A DNA stretch of 64,000 bases, taken from Burkholderiales bacterium. Lineage in GTDB: Bacteria > Pseudomonadota > Gammaproteobacteria > Burkholderiales > JAEUOS01. This document shows, piece by piece, positions 27,768 through 36,674 of this stretch (position 1 is the first letter of the stretch; each line of letters starts with the position of its first letter). Where the stretch lies: assembly GCA_016790635.1 (NCBI GenBank), contig JAEUOR010000043.1, positions 1 through 64,000 of the forward strand, in the 5' to 3' direction. The notes below the pieces were generated by a model. That model did no database searches and was not told the DNA's origin. It saw nothing but the letters and a program-made list of their open reading frames with translations. The position numbers and the translations under genes are program-made.

Positions 27768-27879
27768 CGGCGGCGCGGGCGGAATTGAAGGTGGAGGGCG
27801 CTTGCGCGCAGAAAGGAGCGCAAGGCGCGTTGCTACAATCCTCATTCTAGCGGAGCAGGTTTTCCGCCAACGCGCCGCC

Positions 27880-28329
27880 ATGAGCATCACACAGAACAAG
27901 AAAGCCCACTTCGACTACTTCATCGAGGAGCGCTACGAGGCCGGGCTGGTGCTCGAAGGCTGGGAAGTCAAGTCGGTGCGCGCCGGCCGCGCCGAGATCA
28001 AGGAAGGCTACGTCATCGTCCGCGACGGCGCGCTGTACCTGATCGGGTCGCACATGAGCCCGCTGCCCGAGGCCTCGACCCACGTCAAGCCCGACCCGCG
28101 GCGCACGCGCAAGCTGCTTCTCAAGGCCGACGAGATCAAGCGCCTGATCGGCCGCGTCGAGCAGCGCGGATATACGCTGGTGCCACTGGACCTGCACTAC
28201 CGGAACGGCCGCATCAAGCTCGAAATCGGCCTCGGGCGCGGCAAGCAGAAGGCCGACAAACGCGAGAGCGAGAAAAAGCGCGACTGGGACCGCGAGAAGC
28301 GGCGCCTGATCAAGTCGACCAACCGCTAG
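27880..28329 (+). CDS. smpB: SsrA-binding protein SmpB
   Basis: SmpB binds tmRNA and delivers it to stalled ribosomes for trans-translation. The 149 residues match the family. Typical segments are [30 protein letters not shown] and [10 protein letters not shown], and a Lys/Arg-rich tail ends the protein as needed for decoding-centre contact. The ATG at 27880 gives the standard MSITQNKKA start. A TACAAT -10-like box is at 27834-27839, but without a convincing -35. The tmRNA gene itself is not in this window. Confidence 0.96.
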   Translation: MSITQNKKAHFDYFIEERYEAGLVLEGWEVKSVRAGRAEIKEGYVIVRDGALYLIGSHMSPLPEASTHVKPDPRRTRKLLLKADEIKRLIGRVEQRGYTLVPLDLHYRNGRIKLEIGLGRGKQKADKRESEKKRDWDREKRRLIKSTNR

Positions 28330-28368
28330 TCCGTCCGCAACCGGGCGCGAGGCGCCGCGCGGCCTGCC

Positions 28369-29295
28369 TCACCCCTTCTTCGACTCGCCCTGCTTGGCCA
28401 CCGACATCGCCGTGGCGATGAGCCCGGCCACATCGGCCAGGTTGGCCGGCAGGATCATGGTGTTGTTGGTGCGCGCGAGGTTGCCGAAGGCGCCGACATA
28501 CTGCTCGGCGACCTTCAGGTTGACCGCCGCCTCGCCGCCGGGCGACTGGATCGCCGCGGCGGTCTTGCGGATCGCCTCCGCACTGGCCTCGGCGATCGAC
28601 AGGATCGCCGCCGCCTGACCCTGGGCGCGGTTGATCGCCGCCTGCTTGTCGCCTTCGGACTTCTGGATCGCCGCCTCGCGCTCGCCGGTGGCGATGTTGA
28701 TCTGTTCCTGCTTGCGCCCTTCCGAGGCAGCGATCAAGGCACGCTTTTCGCGCTCGGCGGTGATCTGCGCCTGCATCGCATGCAGGATTTCCTTGGGCGG
28801 GGTCAGGTCCTTGATTTCGTAGCGCAGCACCTTGACGCCCCAGTTGAGCGCGGCCTGGTCGAGCGCCGAGATGACGTTGTGGTTGATGTCGTCGCGCCCC
28901 TCGAAGGTCTTGTCCAGTTCCAGCTTGCCGATCACCGAGCGCAGCGCCGTCTGCGCCAGCTGGCTGATCGCGGCCACGTAGTTGGAGCTGCCGTAGGACG
29001 CCGCCACCGGGTCGGTGACCTGGAAGTACAGGACGCCGTCCACCTGCAGCTGGGTGTTGTCGCGCGTGATGCAGATCTGGCTGGGCACGTCCAGCGGGAT
29101 CTCCTTCAATGAATGGCGATACGCGACACGCTCGATGAAGGGCATGACGAAGGCGAGCCCCGGTTCGAGCGTGCGGTCGTACTTGCCGAGGCGCTCGACC
29201 ACGTAGGCGTGCTGCTGCGGCACCTGGTAGACCGACTTGATCACGAAGACGATCGCGGCGATCAGGAAGAACATGCCGACAGATGCGAATTCCAT
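28369..29295 (-). CDS. SPFH/Band 7 (slipin, QmcA-like) membrane protein
   Basis: 308 residues with one N-terminal membrane helix (about 6-20) followed by the SPFH domain (QVPQQHAYVVERLGKYDRTLEPGLAFVMPFIERV) and an Ala/Glu-rich coiled coil (about 180-260) that drives ring assembly. It is the slipin/paraslipin type related to E. coli QmcA. Such proteins form large membrane cages and work with NfeD-type partners. An NfeD gene lies just upstream on the same strand (82-base gap), supporting that pairing. GGAGG precedes ATG 29295, so the start is secure. Confidence 0.93.
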   Translation of the reverse strand: MEFASVGMFFLIAAIVFVIKSVYQVPQQHAYVVERLGKYDRTLEPGLAFVMPFIERVAYRHSLKEIPLDVPSQICITRDNTQLQVDGVLYFQVTDPVAASYGSSNYVAAISQLAQTALRSVIGKLELDKTFEGRDDINHNVISALDQAALNWGVKVLRYEIKDLTPPKEILHAMQAQITAEREKRALIAASEGRKQEQINIATGEREAAIQKSEGDKQAAINRAQGQAAAILSIAEASAEAIRKTAAAIQSPGGEAAVNLKVAEQYVGAFGNLARTNNTMILPANLADVAGLIATAMSVAKQGESKKG

Positions 29296-29377
29296 GGTGA
29301 CTATCCTCCGGTCGAGATCGCGCGCGCTTGAGCGCCGCTTGAGGGGGGTTGAACTGCGTCCAACGATCGTCGCGGCG

Positions 29378-29797
29378 TCAGGGTCGCGCCACGACCAGCA
29401 GATTGCCGCGATTGGCGCGGATCACGAGGCGCTCGCCGCTGGCGACCGTGCCGCCGCCTTCGAGTTGTGCATCCCACTGCGCGCCACGATACTGCACGCG
29501 GAAGCTGCCGTCCGCACGGGCTTCGGCGACCTCGACGGTCTGGCCGGCGTCAAACGCCAGGTTGGCCGCCTCGCCCTTGCGCGATCGCGTCAGGCCCATG
29601 GACTTGACCACCGCGATGCCGATCACGCTGACGATCGCGGCGACCGCAAGTTGCACCGCGAACGAGGTGCCTGCCCAGGCAGCCAGCCCGCCCGCAGCGG
29701 CGCCCGCACCGATGACCAGCAGGTAGAAGGTACCGGTGACAAGCTCGGCCGCGACCAAAACGAACGCGGCGATGAACCAGAGCACGGTAGGTTGCAT
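29378..29797 (-). CDS. NfeD-family membrane protein, slipin partner
   Basis: 139 residues: two or three hydrophobic helices in the first 75 residues (FIAAFVLVAAELVTGTFYLL and following), then a small OB-fold-like NfeD C-terminal domain (about 80-139) with QTVEVAEARADGSFRVQYRG and GERLVIRANRGNLLVV. Short NfeD proteins of this type are almost always next to an SPFH gene and are thought to anchor or regulate it. Here the slipin gene follows on the same strand. The gene diverges from the rpfE-like gene with a 97-base gap. Confidence 0.88.
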   Translation of the reverse strand: MQPTVLWFIAAFVLVAAELVTGTFYLLVIGAGAAAGGLAAWAGTSFAVQLAVAAIVSVIGIAVVKSMGLTRSRKGEAANLAFDAGQTVEVAEARADGSFRVQYRGAQWDAQLEGGGTVASGERLVIRANRGNLLVVARP

Positions 29798-29894
29798 GGC
29801 AGGTGCGATCCGAAACGCTGTTGCGTCGATTCTACGTGTTCCGCAGCGCGCGCTCGCACCCTGCATTCGCGGGACAATCCGTGCCGCACCCGCC

Positions 29895-30860
29895 ATGTCC
29901 AGCGTCTACCTCGTCGCCCAACTGCCTGCCGGCCTTGCGCCCGCACGCCTCGACGCCCTGCCCGCGTTGCGCCAGGCCTTCTCGGGCCCGCGGCTACTGC
30001 GCGCCGCAGGCGGCGCGGAAGCATGGTGGCTGGCGCGCTTCGGCATCGCGCGGCAGGCGGACTGGCCGGTCGCACCGCTGCGTGTCGCTGCACCCGGCGA
30101 ACGCTACTGGTTGTGCGCCGACCCGGTTCACCTGCACGTCGACGGCGATGCTGTTCTGCTGGATGCGTTTGCAGCCGACAGGCTGGACGCCGACGGCGCG
30201 CTGCGCATGGCAGCAGCACTGGCACCGCACTTCGCGGCCGAAGACATCGTGCTCGCCGCCGCGAGCCCGCGCGAATGGGTGCTCGGATTCGCCGCTCCGC
30301 AGAACGTCAGCACGCATTCCCCCTGCGCGGCCGACGGGCGCTCGATCGAGCCATTCCTGCCGGCCGGCGCGGACGCAGGTCGCCTCAAGCGCCTGGCCAC
30401 CGAGGCGCAGATGCTGCTCTTCGCAGCCGAAGATGCCGCGCCGCACGCCGCGATCAACGCGCTCTGGCTATGGGGGGGCGGGGTTGCTGTCGACGCGGTC
30501 GCGGCGCATCCCGATTGCCATGTCTGGAGCGACGCCGCGCACCTGCGCGAACTTGCACGCTTGAGCCAGGCGCGGCACGACACGCCGCGGCTCGAAGCCA
30601 TCACCGAGGCGCTGCGCGGCGCCGGACAGCAGACGCATCTCATCGACGCGGGCCGCGGACCTGATGACCCCGACGCCTGGCCCGCCTGGCTCGCCTCGCA
30701 CTGGCTCGCTCCCCTGCGGACGGCCACGCGCGCCTCGGCAACAGCGCTCAACCTCGTGCTGGCCGGCGCGCAACGGCATGCCGAGGCGCCGCTGTACCGC
30801 TTCGATGCGCTCGCCTGGCTGCGCCGCGGCTCGTTGGGTACGATCCTGGACGCGACATGA
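29895..30860 (+). CDS. RpfE-type/phosphoglycerate-mutase-like protein upstream of recJ
   Basis: 321 residues, Ala-rich and soluble by sequence. Proteins in this position next to recJ in betaproteobacteria and xanthomonads are annotated as RpfE-type regulatory protein or as phosphoglycerate mutase; neither biochemical role is well proved. Recognisable features are FLPAGADAGRLKRLATEAQMLLF, a segment NALWLWGGG and the C-terminal Trp-rich WLASHWLAPLRTA. The stop overlaps the recJ start by four bases (ATGA), so the two are translationally coupled. I assign the family mainly by its neighbour and these motifs. Confidence 0.8.
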   Translation: MSSVYLVAQLPAGLAPARLDALPALRQAFSGPRLLRAAGGAEAWWLARFGIARQADWPVAPLRVAAPGERYWLCADPVHLHVDGDAVLLDAFAADRLDADGALRMAAALAPHFAAEDIVLAAASPREWVLGFAAPQNVSTHSPCAADGRSIEPFLPAGADAGRLKRLATEAQMLLFAAEDAAPHAAINALWLWGGGVAVDAVAAHPDCHVWSDAAHLRELARLSQARHDTPRLEAITEALRGAGQQTHLIDAGRGPDDPDAWPAWLASHWLAPLRTATRASATALNLVLAGAQRHAEAPLYRFDALAWLRRGSLGTILDAT

Positions 30861-32578
30861 CCGCCGCGCGCCCGCGCATCGTCGAGCGGCGCGTCCCCGA
30901 GCGCGCGCGCGCCATGCTCGAACAGTCCGGCGTGCACCCGGTGCTGGCACGCCTCTACGCGGCGCGCGGCGTCGCCAGCAAGGTCGAACTCGACTACTCG
31001 CCGGATGCCCTTCTCGCCCCTTCAACCCTGACCAATGCCGATGCCGCCGCTGCACTCCTGGCCGACCTGCTGGCGCGCCATGCCAGACTCCTCGTCGTCG
31101 CCGATTACGACTGCGACGGCGCCACCGCCTGCGCCAGTGCTGTCCTGGGTCTCACCGCATTGGCGCAGGCGACCGGCTCGCGCGCGGTGGTCGAGTTCCT
31201 GGTGCCGGACCGCTTTCGCTTCGGCTACGGCCTCACCCCGGAAATCGTCGCCTACGCAGAGGCCACCGTTGGCCGACCCGACCTCATCATCACGGTCGAC
31301 AACGGCATTGCCTCGGTCGAGGGTGTCGCCGCCGCCCGCGCCGCTGGCATCGACGTCCTTGTCACCGACCATCACCTGCCCGGCACGACCCTGCCACAGG
31401 CGCTGATCGTCAACCCCAACCAGCCGGGCTGCGACTTCGAAAGCAAGTCATTGGCCGGGGTCGGGGTGATGTTCTACGTGCTGCTCGCGCTGCGCGCCGA
31501 ATTGCGGCGGCGCAGCGCGTTCATCGCCGCCGAGCCCAACCTGGGCGCGCTCACCGACCTGGTCGCGCTGGGAACAGTGGCCGACGTGGTGCGCCTGGAC
31601 CGCAACAACCGCATCCTGGTGGCCGCGGGACTCAAGCGCCTGCGCGAGGGGCGCGCGCGACCCGGTGTTCAGGCCCTCTTCGCGGTGGCCGGGCGCAGCG
31701 CTGCGCGTGCGGCCACCTTCGACCTGGGATTCACCGCCGGGCCGCGGCTCAACGCCGCCGGACGACTGGCCGACATGCGGGTTGGCATCGAGTGCCTGAT
31801 CGCTGCCGACGCGGCGCGTGCCCAGCCGCTGGCCCAGCAGCTCGATCAACTCAATCGCGAACGCCGCGCCATCGAGGCGCGCATGCGGGATGAGGCCATG
31901 GCGCGACTCGACGCCGTGGAAGGCAGTGAACGGATCGGTGTGACTCTGTTCGACCCGGCATGGCACCAGGGCGTGTCGGGCATCGTCGCCTCGCGCGTCA
32001 AGGAACGCCTCAATCGCCCGACCATCGTCTTCGCGCCGGCCGACGGCGACGAGTTGCGCGGCTCGGGCCGCTCGATCGCGGCGCTGCATCTGCGCGACTG
32101 CCTGGACCTGGTCACCAAACGCGCGCCGGGACTGATACGCCGCTTCGGCGGACATGCGATGGCCGCCGGCCTCACGATCGCGCGCGGCGACTACGAAGCC
32201 TTCGCCGAGGCCTTCGATGCCGCGGCGCGATCGCTCCTGGCCCCTGCGGACCTGGCCGCCGAGATCAGCACCGACGGACCGCTCGCGGTTGCCTACCTCA
32301 ACCTGCCCTTCGCGCGCGCACTCGAAGACGAGGTGTGGGGCCAGGGATTCCCGCAGCCCGTCTTTGCCGACACCGTGCAGGTGCGTTCGCAGCGCATCGT
32401 CGCCGAGCGCCACACCAAGCTTGCCATCACCCTCGACGGACAGGCCCTCGACGCAATTGCCTTCAACACCGTGGAAGCGCTGCCGCCGCGCGCGCGCCTG
32501 GCCTATCGCGTCGGGGTCGATGAGTTCAACGGGCTCTCACGCGCCGGGCTTTTTGTCGAAGCATGGGAAGCAGCCTGA
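30857..32578 (+). CDS. recJ: Single-stranded-DNA exonuclease RecJ
   Basis: RecJ degrades single-stranded DNA 5' to 3' in recombination and repair. The 573 residues fit the family. The DHH phosphoesterase core is complete: VADYDCDGAT (81-90), the DHH signature in VTDHHLPG (171-173) and a Mn-binding VTVDNG-type segment (TVDNGIASVEG). The DHHA1 domain carries GGHAMAAGLTI, followed by the OB-fold region to the C-terminus. It starts within the end of the rpfE-like gene. A 132-base gap with a small inverted repeat follows. Confidence 0.97.
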   Translation: MTAARPRIVERRVPERARAMLEQSGVHPVLARLYAARGVASKVELDYSPDALLAPSTLTNADAAAALLADLLARHARLLVVADYDCDGATACASAVLGLTALAQATGSRAVVEFLVPDRFRFGYGLTPEIVAYAEATVGRPDLIITVDNGIASVEGVAAARAAGIDVLVTDHHLPGTTLPQALIVNPNQPGCDFESKSLAGVGVMFYVLLALRAELRRRSAFIAAEPNLGALTDLVALGTVADVVRLDRNNRILVAAGLKRLREGRARPGVQALFAVAGRSAARAATFDLGFTAGPRLNAAGRLADMRVGIECLIAADAARAQPLAQQLDQLNRERRAIEARMRDEAMARLDAVEGSERIGVTLFDPAWHQGVSGIVASRVKERLNRPTIVFAPADGDELRGSGRSIAALHLRDCLDLVTKRAPGLIRRFGGHAMAAGLTIARGDYEAFAEAFDAAARSLLAPADLAAEISTDGPLAVAYLNLPFARALEDEVWGQGFPQPVFADTVQVRSQRIVAERHTKLAITLDGQALDAIAFNTVEALPPRARLAYRVGVDEFNGLSRAGLFVEAWEAA

Positions 32579-32615
32579 GCAATTGCCACGCAGGCATCTT
32601 TTGATCGACCAAGAT

Positions 32616-32633
32616 TGTTGCATTGCCGCAACA
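32616..32633. promoter_or_regulatory. Short inverted repeat upstream of the Slam-like gene
   Basis: TGTTGC and GCAACA are 6-bp arms around a 6-base spacer, 78 bases before the ATG at 32711. There is no T-run, so it is more like an operator than a terminator. It may equally be chance in this GC-rich DNA. Confidence 0.3.
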
Positions 32634-32710
32634 TACGACTTCGGGCCGATGGACGCCTGGCGCGGCAGTACCTAGCATGGCGGGGTTTGAATACCAGCGA
32701 CGATGGAAAA

Positions 32711-34057
32711 ATGCATCTAGATTGCGTGGATCGCCGGACGGCGCGTCGATGGTTCCGGGCAACCGCGCTGGCGCTGGCCGCGCTTTGCGCGACGGCCCAC
32801 GCACAAGGCGACGCCTCGCTCGCCGAGGCGCGCCGGATGATGTCCGAGCGCAATCCGCAGGCCGCATATCGCCTGCTGGCGCCGCTGGAGCCGCAGCGCG
32901 CCGGCCAGCCCGACTTCGACTACCTGCTCGGCATCGCGGCGCTGGATGCCGGCGAGGTCGCGCGCGCGATCTTCGCCCTGGAACGGGTGCTCGCCGTTCA
33001 GCCCGGCAACGCGCTGGCGCGTGCCGAGATCGGGCGTGCCTACCTGGCGGCCGGCGAGGCCGAAAACGCGCGCGGCGAGCTGGCGCAGGTGCGCGCGGCG
33101 GCGATTCCGGCTGAAGCTGCCGCGGCAGTCGACCGCCTGCTGGGCGCGATCAGTCAGCTCGCCGCCGAGCAGACCACGCGCGTGCGCTGGTACGTCGAGG
33201 CCGGCGGCGGCCACGACAGCAACGTCAACAGCGCCACCGGCAGCAGCACGGTGGCGATCCCTTCCCTGGGCGGGCTGGTCTTCACGCTCGATCCGGCCAG
33301 CCGCAGCGCGCACGACATCTTTCTGCAGGCCGGGGCCGGAGTCAACGTGCGCGTGCCGCTCGCGCCGGACCTGGCATTTTCCGCCAACGCCTCCACCAGC
33401 CACACCTTCAACCAGGATCTCGAGCGCTTCGACACCGGCTTAGTCGACGCCAGCGCCGGGTTGAGCAAGACCGTCGGCGCGCACGTCTTTTCCGGCGCGG
33501 CGCAGCTTGCCGCCAACTGGATCGGCGGCAGCCGCTTTCGCGAGGCGTTCGGTGCGCTCGGCCAGTGGCAATACAACCTTTCCACGCGCGCGCAGACTTC
33601 GATCTTCGTACAGGCGACCCGGCTCAGCTACCCCGGCAATGCGGTGCGCGACGCCGACCGTTTTGTGGTCGGCGCCGGCTACGCGCGCGCGCTCGACGCC
33701 GGTCCGGTGATGTTCGCCTCGATCTATGCCGGGCGCGAGGACGAGCGCCGCGGCGGCGTGGCCCACCTGGGCCATGACTTCGCGGGCCTGCGCGGCGGCT
33801 TGCAATGGCAACTGCGCGCTCCGGTGCAGGTGTTCGGAACGCTGTCCTTTGAGGAGCGCGACTACGGCGGCAGCGAGCCGTTGTTCAATCGCGCGCGCAA
33901 CGACCGCCAGGCAAGCCTTGTCGCGGGCGCCCATTTCAGCATCGCCCCGGGCTGGCGCCTGACACCGCAGCTCTCCTATACCGACAACTCGTCGAACGTC
34001 GCCATCTACGCATTCCGCCGCAGCGTCGCCAGCCTCATGCTGCGCCGCGAGTTCTAG
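32711..34057 (+). CDS. Slam-like TPR/DUF560 outer-membrane protein
   Basis: 448 residues with a signal peptide (ATALALAALCATAHAQG), a periplasmic TPR region (about 35-150, with YLLGIAALDAGEVARAIFALERVL) and a C-terminal beta-barrel of the DUF560 type (about 160-448) ending in Phe, as outer-membrane proteins do. Slam proteins (type XI secretion) move TbpB-like proteins across the outer membrane. The barrel begins VEAGGGHDSNVNSAT, a pattern common in this family. The next gene, 16 bases downstream, encodes a FecR-domain protein with a TbpB-like C-terminal region, a fitting cargo. The start ATG 32711 has GGAAAA upstream. Confidence 0.82.
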   Translation: MHLDCVDRRTARRWFRATALALAALCATAHAQGDASLAEARRMMSERNPQAAYRLLAPLEPQRAGQPDFDYLLGIAALDAGEVARAIFALERVLAVQPGNALARAEIGRAYLAAGEAENARGELAQVRAAAIPAEAAAAVDRLLGAISQLAAEQTTRVRWYVEAGGGHDSNVNSATGSSTVAIPSLGGLVFTLDPASRSAHDIFLQAGAGVNVRVPLAPDLAFSANASTSHTFNQDLERFDTGLVDASAGLSKTVGAHVFSGAAQLAANWIGGSRFREAFGALGQWQYNLSTRAQTSIFVQATRLSYPGNAVRDADRFVVGAGYARALDAGPVMFASIYAGREDERRGGVAHLGHDFAGLRGGLQWQLRAPVQVFGTLSFEERDYGGSEPLFNRARNDRQASLVAGAHFSIAPGWRLTPQLSYTDNSSNVAIYAFRRSVASLMLRREF

Positions 34058-34073
34058 CTCTCCGGAGTCACGC

Positions 34074-35528
34074 ATGCCGCAAATTTCCCTCCGCGTTCCC
34101 AGTCGCCCTGTTCTGCTGGCGCTGTGCATGCTCGTGGTTGCCCCGACCGGTGCCGACGCGCAGACCGGCGCCGGCAGCGTCGAATTCGTCAGCGGCGAAG
34201 CGACGTTGCGTTCGGCCGCGGGAGTGAGCCGGCCGGCCACGCGCGGGTCCGCGATCAACTCCGGAGACAGCATCGAGACCGCGCAGGGCCGCGTGCAGTT
34301 GCGCATGGTCGACGGGGCCTATATCTCGCTGCAACCGCAAACCCTGCTGCGCGTCGAGGACTATCAAATGGCCGGCAGCACTGCCGCCGAAGAGCGCGGC
34401 TTCCTGGGTCTCTTGCGCGGCGGGCTGCGCACCGTGACCGGTTCCATCGGGCGCATCAACCGTGGCGGCTACCGGCTGACGACGCCGACAGCAACGGTCG
34501 GCATCCGCGGCACTGCGTTCTCGGTCAGTGCCGACGCGGGCACGCGCCTGGCCGTCAGCGAAGGCATCGCGGCGCTGTGCAACAACGGCGGCTGCGTCGA
34601 TGTCGGCGCAGGCCAGAGCGGCTTCGCCCCTGACGCGCAGACACGGCCGGCCCTGGCCTTCCGTGCTCCCAGCCTGCCACCGTCCGCGAGCGGGCAGCAA
34701 TCGAGTTTTGTCGTTGCCGAGAACCGCAACAACAGCGGCCAGTCGGTGACGGTGGCGGCAAGCGGCAGCACTCACAGCGGCGGGTCGGGAGGTGGCATGA
34801 TCATGGTGCCCCTGCCCAGCGGTGCCGGAGGGGTGGCCATCGCCAGCACCACCAGTGCCGGCGTATTCAGCGCCGGCCTCCTGGGCGGTACCAACACATT
34901 CGGCCCCGGCGGAGAGCTCAATCAGTTCACCGATGGCTGCTGTGCGGCAAACAACTTCACCGCGACGGCGGTCGCCGACAACGGCGCGGATGGCATCATT
35001 GCCTGGGGGCGCTGGACCAACGGTGGCCGCGGTTCACCACCCAATCCGCTGATCATGGTCCACTACGCAGCCAACCTGTCTGCCAACGCGGTGACGGCCA
35101 CCAGCATCATCGGCACCTATGACGTCTACGCGTCGTCCGCCCCCACCATCACCAGCGGCGGCACGGTCGTCGCGACCGGCACGTCCAACAGCGTGACCGG
35201 ATCGATGAACGTCAACTTTCCCAACCTGACCAGTGGCGGGACGCTGACCTACAACCTGTCGATCCCGGTCGCGGCGCAGACCTTCACGATCAATGGCGCG
35301 GCCAACCAGTTCAGCGGCTCCGCATTCCTCGGCAGCACTTCGACGATCACCTCCTCGGGCGCGGCCTGCACGCCGAGCTGCACCGGCAACATCCCGTTCG
35401 GCAACGCCATCCAAGGGTTCTTCACCGGCACCGCGGCGCAACGCGCGGGCGCCAACTACGGCTTCACCTCGGCATTGGGCCAGGTCAGCGGTGCTGTGGT
35501 GATGCGGCCGCCGGGCGCGCCTCCTTGA
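34074..35528 (+). CDS. Secreted FecR-domain protein with TbpB-like C-terminal barrel
   Basis: 484 residues. A signal peptide (VLLALCMLVVAPTGADAQ) with no proper lipobox is followed by a FecR domain (about 34-165: RGSAINSGDSIETAQGR, LLRVEDY, TPTATVGIRGTAFSV), a Ser/Gly-rich linker, and a C-terminal region (about 285-484) of short alternating strands. That region has IIAWGRW and ends FFTGTAAQRAGANYGF...VSGAVVM, like the 8-stranded handle domains of Slam cargo. With the Slam-like gene directly upstream, it is a candidate type XI substrate. The role of the FecR domain outside iron signalling is unknown. Confidence 0.8.
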   Translation: MPQISLRVPSRPVLLALCMLVVAPTGADAQTGAGSVEFVSGEATLRSAAGVSRPATRGSAINSGDSIETAQGRVQLRMVDGAYISLQPQTLLRVEDYQMAGSTAAEERGFLGLLRGGLRTVTGSIGRINRGGYRLTTPTATVGIRGTAFSVSADAGTRLAVSEGIAALCNNGGCVDVGAGQSGFAPDAQTRPALAFRAPSLPPSASGQQSSFVVAENRNNSGQSVTVAASGSTHSGGSGGGMIMVPLPSGAGGVAIASTTSAGVFSAGLLGGTNTFGPGGELNQFTDGCCAANNFTATAVADNGADGIIAWGRWTNGGRGSPPNPLIMVHYAANLSANAVTATSIIGTYDVYASSAPTITSGGTVVATGTSNSVTGSMNVNFPNLTSGGTLTYNLSIPVAAQTFTINGAANQFSGSAFLGSTSTITSSGAACTPSCTGNIPFGNAIQGFFTGTAAQRAGANYGFTSALGQVSGAVVMRPPGAPP

Positions 35529-35564
35529 GTAGAATTGAGGGTTTGCAGTCAAGGACATACCCTC

Positions 35565-36669
35565 ATGGAAGCCGAATTCTTGAACAGCCTCGAAGCCCGG
35601 CTGGCCGATCTCGCGGCCCGCAGCCAGGACTTGCGGAGGTATCTTTGACTACGACGCCAAGTCAGCGCGTCTGAAGGAAGTCGACGCGGCGCTGGAGGAC
35701 CCGGCGCTGTGGAACGACCCCAAGCGTGCCCAGGAGATGGGCCGAGAGAAGAAGTCCCTGGATGCCACTGTCGGCACCCTGACCAGCATCGCTGGTGGAT
35801 TGGGCGACGCACGTGAACTCTTCGCGATGGGTCGCGCCGAGGATGACGAGGACACCGTCCGCGCGGTTGCCGCCGATGTGGACACGATCGAAAAGTCGGT
35901 CGCCGACCTTGAGTTCAAGCGCATGTTCGCCAACCCGGCGGACCCTTCGAACTGCTTCGTGGACATCCAGGCCGGCGCCGGCGGCACCGAGGCACAGGAC
36001 TGGGCGCAGATGCTCCTGCGCCAGTACCTGCGCTACTGCGAACGCAAGGGCTTCAAGCCGGAGATCCTCGAGGAATCGCCGGGCGACGTGGCCGGCCTCA
36101 AATCGGCCTCGATCAAGGTCACAGGCGACTACGCCTACGGCATGCTGCGCACCGAGACCGGCGTGCACCGCCTGGTGCGCAAGTCGCCGTTCGACTCAGC
36201 CGGCGGCCGCCATACCTCCTTCGCCAGCATTTTCGTCTACCCCGAAGTCGACGACTCCATCGAAGTCGACATCAACCCTGCCGACCTGCGCATCGATACC
36301 TTCCGCGCCTCGGGCGCCGGCGGCCAGCACATCAACAAGACCGACTCGGCGGTGCGCATCACGCATCTCCCGACCAATATCGTCGTGCAGTGCCAGAACG
36401 ACCGCTCGCAGCACCGCAACAAGGCCGAGGCCATGGCGCAGCTGAAGTCGCGCCTCTACGAACTGGAGCTGCGCAAACGCCAGGCCGAGCAGGACAACCT
36501 GGAAGCAGGCAAGACCGACGTCGGCTGGGGGCACCAGATCCGTTCCTACGTGCTCGACCAGTCGCGCATCAAGGACCTGCGCACCAACGTCGAGATCAGC
36601 AATACCAAGTCGGTCCTGGACGGCGACCTCGACGACTTCATCACCGCCTCGCTCAAGAAAGGCGTCTGA
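35565..36669 (+). CDS. prfB: Peptide chain release factor 2, with programmed +1 frameshift
   Basis: RF2 ends translation at UGA and UAA. It is read in two pieces: 35565-35645 and, after a +1 shift, 35647-36669, 367 residues in all. The SPF stop-codon recognition tripeptide ([10 protein letters not shown]) and the catalytic GGQ ([15 protein letters not shown]) are intact. The in-frame TGA at 35646 is the normal autoregulatory stop, so this is not a broken gene. lysS follows five bases after the stop, the usual prfB-lysS pair. Confidence 0.97.
35635..35649 (+). promoter_or_regulatory. prfB programmed frameshift site
   Basis: The conserved layout is present: a Shine-Dalgarno-like GGAGG, then TAT CTT TGA C. 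Slippage from CTT to TTT at the slow UGA lets ribosomes read on when RF2 is scarce, giving autoregulation as known from E. coli. Confidence 0.96.
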
Positions 36670-36674
36670 ACGCG

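Noticed and set aside
29237..30664. Plus-strand frame running from the end of the slipin gene into the rpfE-like gene
   Set aside because: It crosses two gene boundaries, has an Arg/Ala-rich composition without domains and is out of frame with the supported genes.
35565..35737. Premature TGA in prfB, suggesting a pseudogene
   Set aside because: It is the conserved programmed frameshift, with the Shine-Dalgarno-like GGAGG and the CTT TGA slip site intact.
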